A stretch of 64,000 bases of DNA, taken from contig NZ_CP029684.2 in the NCBI RefSeq assembly GCF_004102045.2, positions 930,001-994,000 of the forward strand, written 5' to 3'. This DNA is from Oenococcus sicerae. Its GTDB lineage: Bacteria > Bacillota > Bacilli > Lactobacillales > Lactobacillaceae. Position 1 is the stretch's first letter; every line of letters starts with the position of its first letter. The notes under the pieces were generated by a model that made no database searches, was not told where the DNA came from, and saw only the letters and a program-made list of their open reading frames with translations. The position numbers and the translations under genes are program-made. Below are positions 27,631 through 40,681 of the stretch, piece after piece.

Positions 27631-27720
27631 GTTTAAACAACTGGTATACGGATTCTTATTTCCAATGTTGACAATATTTTGACTTGCGAAGTTATTTCAC
27701 AGCTTTGTTAAGTTTTTTAC

Positions 27721-27726
27721 TATAAT
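27721..27726 (+). promoter_or_regulatory. -10 box of ldhD
   Basis: TATAAT 29 nt before the ldhD ATG, giving a normal 5' leader with a Shine-Dalgarno sequence. The -35 is not clear. Confidence 0.5.
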
Positions 27727-27728
27727 AA

Positions 27729-28751
<1,023 letters not shown>

Positions 28752-28781
28752 TATTTTTCAAATAAAATATATTAAATTAAA

Positions 28782-28806
28782 CCCACAGTTAATGTGGGCT
28801 TTTTTA
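28782..28806 (+). terminator. Intrinsic terminator of ldhD
   Basis: ACCCACA pairs with TGTGGGC-side bases over a short loop and T6 follows. Confidence 0.8.
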
Positions 28807-28829
28807 ATTTCGATACAATCAAAAGAGAG

Positions 28830-29513
28830 GTGACATTTAAAGAACGATTGATCGTGGTTAAATTAGATTTTGGCAAACTGAAAATCGCAATTAACAAAAA
28901 ACTGCAGCCGCCAGTTCTTTTTAACATGATTCATTTTTTTACAGCTCTTATTATTTTGTTGTTAACTTGTTTCGTGAGCTTTTATGTCATGGCAAATGCC
29001 AGCTTAGCTGATAAATCCACGCCATCAAAGCAGGAAAGCCGCTTGATCGAGGAACAGAAATTTATTGATCGGACAGCGCCTTATATTCAAACACGGCAAC
29101 GTCAAGATAAGATTCTAGCTTCGATCACACTGGCGCAAATGATTCTGGAATCAGATTGGGGAAAGAGTCGGTTGGCTTCAAAATATCATAATTATTTTGG
29201 CGTGAAGAGCTGGTCCAATGATACAAAAAAATCCGTAAAGTTAGAAACTAGCGAATTTACAGATGGCAAATGGATTAAAGTTAAAGGTAATTTTGCCGTT
29301 TATAAAAATTGGCAAACCTCTGTCTATCAGCACAATCGTTTATTTTTAAAAGGTACGACCTGGAACAAAAATCAGTACAAAGCGGTTTTGGATGCTAAGA
29401 ATTATGTTGACGGTGCACAAGCGTTGGTAAAAAGCGCGTATGCAACTGATCCAGATTATGCTAGCAAAATCATTCGGATTATCAAAAAATATTATCTAAA
29501 TATTTACGATTAA
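28830..29513 (+). CDS. GH73-type peptidoglycan hydrolase (glucosaminidase/FlgJ-like)
   Basis: About 227 residues: an N-terminal membrane helix or signal (FFTALIILLLTCFVSFYVMANA) and a GH73 domain with IDRTAPYIQTRQRQDKILASITLAQMILESDWGKS, where the Glu of LESDWG is the catalytic acid. NYFGVKSW and FAVYKNW are further family landmarks. It should cut peptidoglycan glycan strands during growth or separation. The start is uncertain: GTG 28830 lies 10 nt after a TACAAT box; GTG 28854 is possible. An ATG at 28794 lies in the ldhD terminator and is rejected. Confidence 0.85.
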   Translation: MTFKERLIVVKLDFGKLKIAINKKLQPPVLFNMIHFFTALIILLLTCFVSFYVMANASLADKSTPSKQESRLIEEQKFIDRTAPYIQTRQRQDKILASITLAQMILESDWGKSRLASKYHNYFGVKSWSNDTKKSVKLETSEFTDGKWIKVKGNFAVYKNWQTSVYQHNRLFLKGTTWNKNQYKAVLDAKNYVDGAQALVKSAYATDPDYASKIIRIIKKYYLNIYD

Positions 29514-29524
29514 AGCGTTGAAAA

Positions 29525-29551
29525 AATTATCTGAAAATTCAATGTTAAAAT
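29525..29551 (+). promoter_or_regulatory. CodY-like box and -10 box before pcrA
   Basis: AATTATCTGAAAATT (29525-29539) matches the CodY consensus AATTTTCWGAAAATT at 14 of 15 positions. It is followed by an extended -10 box (TGT-TAAAAT, 29543-29551) that ends 7 nt before the GTG start. Confidence 0.4.
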
Positions 29552-29558
29552 AATTTGC

Positions 29559-31808
29559 GTGAAGGATTTATTAGCAGGTTTAAATGATAAACAAAAAGAA
29601 GCGGTTCTGACCACTGAAGGACCGCTTTTGATTATGGCCGGAGCGGGTTCTGGCAAAACGCGAGTTTTGACACATCGTGTCGCATATTTGGTTCAGCAGA
29701 AGCATATTGATCCATGGTCGATTTTGGCGATTACTTTTACGAACAAAGCTGCCCGTGAAATGAAAGAACGAATTGCACGTCTTGTCGATCAAGAAGATGC
29801 ACGCGCGATTTGGGTATCGACTTTTCATGCGCTTTCGGCTCGAGTTCTGCGCCGCGATGTTGATAAGATCGGTTTTACGACTAGCTTTTCAATTTTGGAT
29901 GGCAGCGGGCAAAAGACCCTGATGAAACATGTTTTAAATGATTTAAATTACGATAGCAACCAATACGATCCAAAATCAATTTTGGCCGCTGTTTCTAACT
30001 TTAAGAACGCACTGCAAACACCTCACGATGCTAGAGACGCTGCTAAAACAACTTTTGACGAAGCTGTTGCCGAATCTTATGATTTATACCAGCGCCGTCT
30101 AGAACAGTCTCAATCAATGGATTTTGATGATTTAATCATGCGTACGATTCAGTTATTTAAGCAAGCACCGGATGTATTGCACTATTATCAGCGCAAATTT
30201 AAATACATTCATGTTGATGAATATCAAGATACGAACGCTGCTCAGTATAAGTTGGTCGCGATGCTGGCGGCCGGTGATTTTGGTTCACAAAATTTGGCAG
30301 TCGTTGGTGACTCTGACCAGAGTATTTATGGCTGGCGCGGTGCTGATATGAACAATATCTTGAACTTCGAAAAAGATTTTCCTGGTGCTAAAACAGTTGT
30401 CTTGGAACAAAATTACCGGTCAACGAAAAATATCCTCACAGCAGCTAACCAAGTCATTCAAAACAACATCGAACGCAAGCCGAAGAATCTTTGGACAGAA
30501 AATCAAGCGGGCAATTTGATCCATTATTATCGTGCGCAGTCCGAGTCGGACGAAGCACATTATGTGTTGACGAAAATTCAGGACGGCGTCAAGGCTGGCC
30601 GCAGTTTGAATGATTTTGCGATCCTCTTTCGTACGAATGCTCAATCACGTGTTTTTGAACAGATTTTTAGTGCGAATCGGATTCAATACACAATCGTTGG
30701 CGGTACACGTTTCTTCGAACGAAAAGAGATACAAGATATTGTGGCTTATTTACAATTGGCTGCAAATCTGGACAACGACACAGCTTTTGAAAGAATCGTG
30801 AATGAACCCAAGCGGGCAATTGGCAACAGTTCACTGGAAAAATTACGTGCTTTTGCTGTAAAAAATAATCTTTCATTGATGCAAGCGATTGCTGTTTTGG
30901 ACGATGAGAGCCAGCTATCCAGCAAAGCGCAAAAGAACTTTCGCCAATTTGCACAAATGGTTCATGATTTTAAGGATCAATCGCATTTTTTGCCTGTCAC
31001 GGAATTAACGAATGAGATTTTTACTAAGACAGGCATCCGTGAACAATATGTCAAAAAAAGTGATTTGGAATCACAAGCACGAGTTGAAAATTTAGATGAA
31101 TTTTTGTCGCAAACGCATCAGTTTGATGAAGATTATGATGAGGAAGCTTCCGAAACAAAAAATGCCTTAGTTGATTTTCTTGGGCAGACAGCTCTCGTGA
31201 GTGATCTTGACTCTTACGATGAGGCCGCTGGTCAAGTCACTTTAATGACCGTACATGCTGCCAAGGGATTGGAATTTCCTGTAGTCTTTATCGTTGGCTT
31301 AGAGGAGGGTATTTTTCCATCAGCTCGTGCAATGATGGAACGGGACGGTCTTGAAGAGGAAAGACGGTTGGCTTATGTGGCCATCACAAGGGCTCAACAA
31401 GAACTCTATTTGACGAATGCTTACGGACGTTTGCTGTATGGCCGTGCACAATCCAATGAGCCATCCATGTTTATTGACGAAATCAATGACGCTTTGTTAG
31501 ATAAAGAAAATGCCGCTGCGGCTGGCGTTCGAAATGTTTCTGGTGACTATGATCGACCAATGCCTTTTGATCGACAGTCGGCTTCTGCTAGTCGAAAACA
31601 TGAAGCGGCTTTTGCGCCGACTTATCAAGGTACTGGAGCCGAGAAGACAGATTGGCAGCTTGGTGATCGTGTCAAGCACAAAATTTTTGGAACTGGCAGA
31701 ATTGTGGCAATTAATAATGATGGTGAAGATAAATTATTAAAAATCGCATTCGCTTCTCGGGGTATCAAACAATTAATGGCTTCTTTTGCGCCGATCGAGA
31801 AGATATAA
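29559..31808 (+). CDS. pcrA: ATP-dependent DNA helicase PcrA
   Basis: The 749-residue superfamily 1A helicase unwinds DNA 3' to 5' in repair, replication restart and removal of RecA filaments. It has Walker A AGAGSGKT (27-34), VDEYQDTNAAQ, GDSDQSIYGWRGA, and the C-terminal motif VTLMTVHAAKGLEFPVVF. A Tudor-like RNA polymerase-binding tail follows (WQLGDRVKHKIFGTGRIV). The start is GTG, 7 nt after a -10 box, with no Shine-Dalgarno sequence. ligA starts 3 bases after its stop codon, the conserved pcrA-ligA pair of Firmicutes. Confidence 0.97.
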   Translation: MKDLLAGLNDKQKEAVLTTEGPLLIMAGAGSGKTRVLTHRVAYLVQQKHIDPWSILAITFTNKAAREMKERIARLVDQEDARAIWVSTFHALSARVLRRDVDKIGFTTSFSILDGSGQKTLMKHVLNDLNYDSNQYDPKSILAAVSNFKNALQTPHDARDAAKTTFDEAVAESYDLYQRRLEQSQSMDFDDLIMRTIQLFKQAPDVLHYYQRKFKYIHVDEYQDTNAAQYKLVAMLAAGDFGSQNLAVVGDSDQSIYGWRGADMNNILNFEKDFPGAKTVVLEQNYRSTKNILTAANQVIQNNIERKPKNLWTENQAGNLIHYYRAQSESDEAHYVLTKIQDGVKAGRSLNDFAILFRTNAQSRVFEQIFSANRIQYTIVGGTRFFERKEIQDIVAYLQLAANLDNDTAFERIVNEPKRAIGNSSLEKLRAFAVKNNLSLMQAIAVLDDESQLSSKAQKNFRQFAQMVHDFKDQSHFLPVTELTNEIFTKTGIREQYVKKSDLESQARVENLDEFLSQTHQFDEDYDEEASETKNALVDFLGQTALVSDLDSYDEAAGQVTLMTVHAAKGLEFPVVFIVGLEEGIFPSARAMMERDGLEEERRLAYVAITRAQQELYLTNAYGRLLYGRAQSNEPSMFIDEINDALLDKENAAAAGVRNVSGDYDRPMPFDRQSASASRKHEAAFAPTYQGTGAEKTDWQLGDRVKHKIFGTGRIVAINNDGEDKLLKIAFASRGIKQLMASFAPIEKI

Positions 31809-35015
<3,207 letters not shown>

Positions 35016-35019
<4 letters not shown>

Positions 35020-35044
35020 TATCTAGTGGTTTTCAGGTTATAAT
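35016..35044 (+). promoter_or_regulatory. Strong promoter of the rimP-nusA-infB operon
   Basis: TTGATA (35016-35021), a 17-bp spacer and TATAAT (35039-35044). It overlaps the camS stop codon, and transcription should start near 35051. Confidence 0.8.
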
Positions 35045-35068
35045 GAGTCTAACTTGATTTACTGAAGT

Positions 35069-35100
35069 AAATGAGTTGGCATCTGCCAGCTCATTTTTTA
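35069..35100 (+). terminator. Leader terminator (attenuator candidate) before rimP
   Basis: A stem of about 12 bp with one G-U pair (starting with AATGAG, closing with CTCATT) and a T6 tract. It lies between the promoter and the rimP start, so most transcripts would meet it before the first gene. Confidence 0.8.
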
Positions 35101-35118
35101 TGGGTCAAGTAAAAACTA

Positions 35119-35589
35119 ATGAATTTAAAACAAATCGAGACAATCAAAGAAAAAATCCAGCCAATTGTTTTAGACAAAGAATTGCTGCTGTGGGATGTTG
35201 TTTTTTTTAGCGGGCATCCGGCTCTTTTAACGGTTCTGATCGATGGCCAAGACCAGCAATTGATTACAATGAACCAAATTTCTGAAATAACCCCTCTGAT
35301 CAGTGAAGCTTTGGACCAAATCACGCCTGACCCTTTTCCAGATCAATATAATCTCGATATTTCTTCACCGGGTATTGATCGATCCATTAAAAGCGATGAA
35401 CACTTAAAATGGGCTATAGGGCAACCAGTTAAACTAAATTTGTTTGAAAAAATTGATGACAGTAAATCGGCCGGAGGTATTTTAAGGTCCTTCTCTAATA
35501 CGGAGATCGGGGTGGAAGTTTCCGCAGACCAAATCAATTATTTTCCGAGAGAGAGAATCTCAAAAATTTCATTAAATCAGGAGGCATAA
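35119..35589 (+). CDS. rimP: Ribosome maturation factor RimP
   Basis: The 156-residue protein has the RimP layout: an N-terminal alpha/beta domain and a C-terminal SH3-like domain, with DISSPGIDR as the conserved signature. It assists 30S subunit assembly. It is the first gene of the rimP-nusA-ylxR-ylxQ-infB-rbfA operon, with nusA 2 bases after it. The start has only a weak Shine-Dalgarno sequence. Confidence 0.95.
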   Translation: MNLKQIETIKEKIQPIVLDKELLLWDVVFFSGHPALLTVLIDGQDQQLITMNQISEITPLISEALDQITPDPFPDQYNLDISSPGIDRSIKSDEHLKWAIGQPVKLNLFEKIDDSKSAGGILRSFSNTEIGVEVSADQINYFPRERISKISLNQEA

Positions 35590-35591
35590 AT

Positions 35592-37004
35592 ATGGCATCA
35601 GATTACAAAAAGGAATTATTTTCTGCTTTGCAAGCGCTGCAAGCTGAAAAAGGTATCAGCCAAGAAGACGCAATTGCTTCTCTTAAAGACACCTTGGTTA
35701 CGGCATATAAAAAGAATTTTGAAGGAGAGACCAATGTTGAAGTCGACGTTGATCCTGAGAAACAGGAATTCGATCTGCTTCAACTGAAAGAAGTTGTTAC
35801 TGATGGTGACATGATCGATCCATATTCAGAAATTTATTTAGCCGATGCGCGCGAAATCAATCCGGCCTATGAAGTTGGTGACCAAATTAAATTTGAGATC
35901 AATCCGCGTGATTTCGGTCGTTTGGCTGCACAATCTGGCAAAAATAAGTCTACACAATTAATCCGCGAAAAAGAAAAAGAAGCGATTCATGCCCGTTATG
36001 AAGGATTTGAGCACGAAATCGTTTCGGCTCGTGTTGCTCGAGAAGATCAGCGCTTTCTCTGGGTCACGATGCCCGATGGCCAAGAAGCAGCTATGGGTGA
36101 CAAAGATCGTATTCCTGGTGAAACTTACAAGACTGGCGACCCGATCAAAGTTTTGATCAACCGCGTTGAAGATTCAGCCACGAGAGGTCCACAAATTTAT
36201 GTTTCACGCACAAGTCCGGAACTCGTTAAACGTCTTTTTGAACAAGAGGTGCCTGAAGTTTATGACGGCACAGTCGTTATTGAATCGATTGCCCGTGAAG
36301 CCGGCGACCGTTCAAAAGTTGCCGTTCGTACTACGGATACTAATCTGGATCCCGTTGGTACGCTAGTAGGTCCGCGCGGTTCTCGTGTTCAAGCTGTTGT
36401 TAATGAATTACATGGCGAAAATATGGACATCGTGGAATGGGTCGAAGATGAAGCCCAGTATATTGCGAATGCTTTAAATCCAGCTGAAGTGGTTGATGTT
36501 ATTTTCAATCCTAATAATGATAATGAAGTCACGGTTATCGTACCCGATTATCAATTGAGCCTTGCGATTGGGAAACGTGGTCAGAATGCTCGTTTGGCGG
36601 CTAAGCTCACTAAATTCAAAATTGATATCAAATCTGAAACACAAGCTGAAAATGATCCTCAATTGCAAGCCATTCTAGAAGAATCTGCTAAGTACGCCGA
36701 TGAAGATGATCAAGCTGAAGACAATGAAGCATTAGAAGATGAAACCGAATATACTGATGCTAACGACTATTTCGCTGAAGATGATAAATCTGCTGCTGAC
36801 AACACGAATGATCAGAAGGCAAGCGAAGCCGTTAAAGAATCATCAGCTGCCGGCTCAGCCTCACCGACAGTAAAACCCAAAATGACCGAAGCTGAAAATA
36901 AAGAAGCACAAGATGAGTTTGCAGCTGCTTTAAATAACGTCGATTTCGATGCCATCTTAGAAGAAAAAGAGGGCGAAGATGATCAAAAGGACGATAGTAA
37001 ATAA
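35592..37004 (+). CDS. nusA: Transcription termination/antitermination factor NusA
   Basis: The 470-residue protein has the N-terminal RNA polymerase-binding domain, an S1 domain (about 135-200), and KH1/KH2 domains (TLVGPRGSRVQAVVNELHGE; LAIGKRGQNARLAAKLT). It ends in a tail of about 110 residues that is strongly acidic and Asp/Glu/Ala-rich (from about 360). NusA controls pausing and intrinsic termination. A leader terminator before its operon could allow autoregulation. Confidence 0.97.
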   Translation: MASDYKKELFSALQALQAEKGISQEDAIASLKDTLVTAYKKNFEGETNVEVDVDPEKQEFDLLQLKEVVTDGDMIDPYSEIYLADAREINPAYEVGDQIKFEINPRDFGRLAAQSGKNKSTQLIREKEKEAIHARYEGFEHEIVSARVAREDQRFLWVTMPDGQEAAMGDKDRIPGETYKTGDPIKVLINRVEDSATRGPQIYVSRTSPELVKRLFEQEVPEVYDGTVVIESIAREAGDRSKVAVRTTDTNLDPVGTLVGPRGSRVQAVVNELHGENMDIVEWVEDEAQYIANALNPAEVVDVIFNPNNDNEVTVIVPDYQLSLAIGKRGQNARLAAKLTKFKIDIKSETQAENDPQLQAILEESAKYADEDDQAEDNEALEDETEYTDANDYFAEDDKSAADNTNDQKASEAVKESSAAGSASPTVKPKMTEAENKEAQDEFAAALNNVDFDAILEEKEGEDDQKDDSK

Positions 37005-37013
37005 TTAATTTTC

Positions 37014-37355
37014 ATGGTCAAAAAACAACAACAATTAAAAGCTCGTAAGCTGCCAATGCGCAAAGATATTGTGAGCGGCCAGATGTTTCCTAAAAAGGAT
37101 CTAGTTCGTATCGTGAAGACACCTCAAGGCGAATTAAAACTGGATCCAACTGGTAGACTAAATGGCCACGGCGCCTACTTGGGTGTAGATGTTACACTAG
37201 CTATAAAGGCAAAAACAGATAAAATTCTTGATTCTGTCTTTGAAATGACTGTTGCCGATGATTTTTATGATCAATTAATTAGTTTTGTGAAACACCAGCA
37301 AGCCAGAAAGGAACTATTCAGCCACGAACAAATTATCAAAGCAGAAAATTCTTAA
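37014..37355 (+). CDS. ylxR: YlxR/RnpM family RNA-binding protein
   Basis: The 113-residue protein is the DUF448 family member usually found after nusA. It has the motif LPMRKDIVSGQMFPKKDLVRIV and GHGAYLG (commonly GRGAYLC). The family binds RNA and has been linked to RNase P regulation. The ATG lies 9 bases after nusA. Confidence 0.93.
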   Translation: MVKKQQQLKARKLPMRKDIVSGQMFPKKDLVRIVKTPQGELKLDPTGRLNGHGAYLGVDVTLAIKAKTDKILDSVFEMTVADDFYDQLISFVKHQQARKELFSHEQIIKAENS

Positions 37356-37365
37356 TTACCTAGGC

Positions 37366-37641
37366 TTGGCAAAACGAGCCGGTTTTATGGTGACTGGGCA
37401 GGCAATAGTTGAAAAGGCTGTTAGAAAGCAAAAAGTTGCAATCGTAGTCATTGCAAGTGATGCCAGTGAAAATACAAAAAAGGATTTTGAAGACTTAATC
37501 CGGGAAAGAATTACAATAATTAATCAATTTTCAAGTACAGAAATCAGCCAAGCGATCGGCCAGACGAGAAAAATTCTTGGCATTAGCGATCCAGGCATGG
37601 CGAAACAAATCAAGAAGTTATTGAAGGAGGTGACTTTATGA
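37366..37641 (+). CDS. ylxQ: Ribosomal protein L7Ae-like (YlxQ), unusual start
   Basis: At least 91 residues form the L7Ae/L30e-like RNA-binding fold ([27 protein letters not shown]). The TTG at 37366 is the only conventional start, but it cuts off the conserved N-terminal [11 protein letters not shown]; the frame reads on upstream through an ATT codon at 37348 that could start translation. Neither has a good Shine-Dalgarno sequence. Translation may be coupled to ylxR, whose stop codon overlaps this upstream segment. It ends overlapping the infB start by 4 bases. Confidence 0.88.
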   Translation: MAKRAGFMVTGQAIVEKAVRKQKVAIVVIASDASENTKKDFEDLIRERITIINQFSSTEISQAIGQTRKILGISDPGMAKQIKKLLKEVTL

Positions 37642-40160
37642 CTGAAGAAGAACAAAAACGGCGTCCATTGGTACATCACATTAGGAAACAATCGGCTTCC
37701 AGCTCCGAACTTCCAGCTTCCCAAAGACAGCATGCAGCTGGTCTTTCTAGCCGCGCTCAGGGCGAACGACGGGTCGATAAAGCTCCAGCTAGCTCTCCGG
37801 AACCTCGTTCTCGTCGACGCACAGGATTTGATTCTAATACGGGACGGCCTGCTCCAAAGGATCATCGGCCAATTCACGCTGGTAGTGCAAGTGCACCGAC
37901 TGGTTCGATTAATGAACCAACTAGGAATACACGATCACCACAAGCAAAGCGGCCTTCAAGCCAGCAACAGCGTCAGCGCCCTAGTTCGAGAAATAATGTA
38001 TCTAGCGCTGAGCCGCTTCGACGTGCTCATCCACATAATCCATTGCCAAACCAGCATCCCGTGACCAATCAACGGAATAATCACCGTAATGGTAATCGTC
38101 CGTTGACTGGCCAAAATGCGAATAATCGCAATAATAACGCTGCTCACAAACCAAATGCATCACAAAATGGTAGTGGCCGTTTTGGTGGCGCTTTAGCTTC
38201 GGGCAATAACTCTGCTCGGAATAATACACGTCGCCGCAATTCGACAACGACTGTTCCAGGAACACACTTTACGACTGGCCCAGCACTTGGTACTCACCGC
38301 AAGTCCGAGCCAAAAGGTTCTAAAAAAGCTCAGCGCATTGCAGCTGCAGCTGTTGCTAGAAACCGCCAAAACGAACGTCGAGAACAACCACTTCCAAGTG
38401 TTCTTGAATATCGTTTGGGCATGAACGTACAAGATATCGCTAAGATCATTCATCGAGATGTTTCTGAAATTTTGAAGAAACTTTTCTTACTTGGCGCAGT
38501 TGTTAATCAAAACCAAAGCTTGGATGCTGATACGATTGAATTATTAGCTGCTGACTATGGCATTGAAGCTAAGCAGAAAGAAGAAGTTGACGTTGCTGAT
38601 ATCGATCGTTTCTTTGATGATGCTGATAACGATATCGATGAATCGAAATTAGTAGCCCGTGCCCCAATTGTCACAATTATGGGTCATGTTGATCATGGTA
38701 AGACAACACTATTGGACTATTTACGTCATACTCATGTGACCGAAGGCGAAGCTGGTGGCATCACGCAGCATATCGGTGCTTACCAAGCACGTTTGCATGA
38801 TCGTTTGATCACTTTTCTAGATACCCCAGGGCATGAGGCTTTCACAGAAATGCGTGCGCGTGGTGCGAATATTACTGATATTACTGTTCTGGTCGTTGCA
38901 GCTGATGATGGTGTTATGCCGCAAACTATTGAAGCCATTCATCATGCACAAGCGGCTAAAACACCGATTATTGTTGCAATTAACAAGATCGATATTCCTG
39001 GTGTAGATCCCAAAGCAATTGTCAATGAATTGATGGAATATGATCTTGTGCCTGAAGAATATGGCGGCAGTACAATTGAAGTACCTATCTCTGCTAAAAC
39101 AGGCGAAAATGTGGACAAACTGTTGGAAATGATCTTGCTTCAGGCAGATGTTATGGAACTAAAGTCTGATCCGACCGCTAAAGCCCGAGGCTCTGTCATT
39201 GAAGCTCGGTTGGACAAAGGCCGTGGCGCTGTTGTCACTTTGCTGATCCAGCAAGGAACTCTAAAGACCGGCGATCCGATCGTTGTCGGCAACACCTTTG
39301 GTCGTGTTCGAACAATGAACGATGCTTCGCATAAAAGTATCGATTCGGCTTTGCCAGCAACACCAGTCGAAATCACTGGATTGAACGAGGTACCACAGGC
39401 TGGTGATCATTTCGTAGTCATGGATTCTGAAAAGGATGCTCGTGAGGCTGGCGAATCGCGTGCCAAGACAGCCATGGAAGAAGAACGCAACAATGGCACT
39501 GTTGTAACGCTTGATACTTTGTTCTCGACAATGGCCAAACAAGAAATGAAAACTGTTCCTCTGATCGTCAAAGCCGATGTACAGGGTTCCGTTGAAGCAC
39601 TGGCTTCTTCATTGAAAAAGATCAAAGTAGAAGGTGTCAGAGTTGACGTACTTCATGCTGCTGTTGGTGCGGTTAATGAATCTGACATTAATTTAGCTGA
39701 GGCTTCAGGCGCGATTATTATTGGGTTTAATGTTCGTCCAGTTGGACAAGCAAAAACTAGTGCAGAGCAAAAGCATGTGGATATTCGTCTATATAATGTT
39801 ATTTACGATGCAATCAATGAAGTTGAAGCAGCCATGAAGGGGCAACTGGAACCTGTTTATGTTGAAAAGAGTTTAGGTTCTGTTGCTGTGAGAGATTTGT
39901 TCCATTTTTCTAAGATTGGCACAATCGCCGGTGGCTTGGTCACTGATGGTTCAATCACACGTGATGCTAAAGTTCGCTTAGTTCGTGATGGTGTGGTCGT
40001 TTATGATGGCGAATTAGGTTCTTTGAAACATGAGAAAGACGATGTGAAAGAGGTTAAAAAAGGCTTTGAACTTGGCTTGACGATCGCTAATTATAATGAT
40101 GAAAAAATTGGCGATGTCATCGAAGCTTATAAGATGGAAGAGGTCAAAGCAAATGCCTAA
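37638..40160 (+). CDS. infB: Translation initiation factor IF-2
   Basis: The 840-residue GTPase delivers initiator tRNA to the 30S subunit. The first 250 residues are a low-complexity Arg/Asn/Gln/Ser-rich extension, unlike the Lys/Glu/Ala-rich one of many bacteria. The G domain follows with [17 protein letters not shown] and NKID, then domains II-IV. A strong GGAGGTGA Shine-Dalgarno sequence lies inside ylxQ. rbfA overlaps its last bases. Confidence 0.97.
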   Translation: MTEEEQKRRPLVHHIRKQSASSSELPASQRQHAAGLSSRAQGERRVDKAPASSPEPRSRRRTGFDSNTGRPAPKDHRPIHAGSASAPTGSINEPTRNTRSPQAKRPSSQQQRQRPSSRNNVSSAEPLRRAHPHNPLPNQHPVTNQRNNHRNGNRPLTGQNANNRNNNAAHKPNASQNGSGRFGGALASGNNSARNNTRRRNSTTTVPGTHFTTGPALGTHRKSEPKGSKKAQRIAAAAVARNRQNERREQPLPSVLEYRLGMNVQDIAKIIHRDVSEILKKLFLLGAVVNQNQSLDADTIELLAADYGIEAKQKEEVDVADIDRFFDDADNDIDESKLVARAPIVTIMGHVDHGKTTLLDYLRHTHVTEGEAGGITQHIGAYQARLHDRLITFLDTPGHEAFTEMRARGANITDITVLVVAADDGVMPQTIEAIHHAQAAKTPIIVAINKIDIPGVDPKAIVNELMEYDLVPEEYGGSTIEVPISAKTGENVDKLLEMILLQADVMELKSDPTAKARGSVIEARLDKGRGAVVTLLIQQGTLKTGDPIVVGNTFGRVRTMNDASHKSIDSALPATPVEITGLNEVPQAGDHFVVMDSEKDAREAGESRAKTAMEEERNNGTVVTLDTLFSTMAKQEMKTVPLIVKADVQGSVEALASSLKKIKVEGVRVDVLHAAVGAVNESDINLAEASGAIIIGFNVRPVGQAKTSAEQKHVDIRLYNVIYDAINEVEAAMKGQLEPVYVEKSLGSVAVRDLFHFSKIGTIAGGLVTDGSITRDAKVRLVRDGVVVYDGELGSLKHEKDDVKEVKKGFELGLTIANYNDEKIGDVIEAYKMEEVKANA

Positions 40161-40518
40161 ACGTGAGAAATCAGCGCGTTTATTGCGTGTTGAAGGCACG
40201 ATTCAGCGAGATATTAGTGAGATTCTTGTTAAACAAGTTTCGGATCCAAGGCTCCAAGACGTCACAATTACAGGCATTGATATGACGCCTGATTTCTCGA
40301 TTGCTTATACTTATTGGACCATCTATTCAGATTTAGCTAGTTCTGCTGAGAAGGCTGCTGATGGTTTACAAGCAGCTAAAGGACTGATTAAACGGGAACT
40401 TGCTAAAAAAATGACGACCTATCGAATTCCTGATTTAATTTTTAAACGTGATATGGCGATTCAATATGGTGATCATATTGAGCAATTAATCGCTAAGTTA
40501 AATCGTCAAGATAAATAA
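40153..40518 (+). CDS. rbfA: Ribosome-binding factor A
   Basis: The 121-residue KH-type protein assists maturation of the 16S rRNA 5' end. It begins [24 protein letters not shown] and contains [22 protein letters not shown] start at 40153 (AGAGG upstream, 8-base overlap with infB); the frame could extend to 40096. It is the last gene of the operon; truB and ribF, which often follow, are absent here. Confidence 0.94.
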   Translation: MPKREKSARLLRVEGTIQRDISEILVKQVSDPRLQDVTITGIDMTPDFSIAYTYWTIYSDLASSAEKAADGLQAAKGLIKRELAKKMTTYRIPDLIFKRDMAIQYGDHIEQLIAKLNRQDK

Positions 40519-40519
40519 G

Positions 40520-40560
40520 ACTTGTGAGGACTCCAACTTGAGGCCTTGCGAGTTTTTATT
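40520..40560 (+). terminator. Terminator of the rimP-rbfA operon
   Basis: A 10-bp stem containing several G-U pairs (40520-40529 with 40544-40553) followed by TTTTTATTTT. Confidence 0.7.
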
Positions 40561-40595
40561 TTGTCACAGTCAGCTAGCATTTGTATCTCGATCCA

Positions 40596-40642
40596 AAAAA
40601 ATAGTGCTTCTATTCCTCTTGAATGGAAGCACTATTTTTATT
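40596..40642. terminator. Very stable bidirectional terminator
   Basis: A 19-bp stem (40596-40614 region with 40621-40639, one G-U pair) with a 5-nt loop and A/T tracts on both sides. It ends the convergent LCP gene on the minus strand. Confidence 0.85.
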
Positions 40643-40681
40643 TGTAGAATTGTACTCAAGCGTTCGCATACCCGCCCATTT

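Noticed and set aside
27681-27705. Rex-like operator before ldhD (TTGCGA...TCACAG)
   Set aside because: The half-sites are imperfect and the spacer is one base too long for the usual TTGTGA-N6-TCACAA form.
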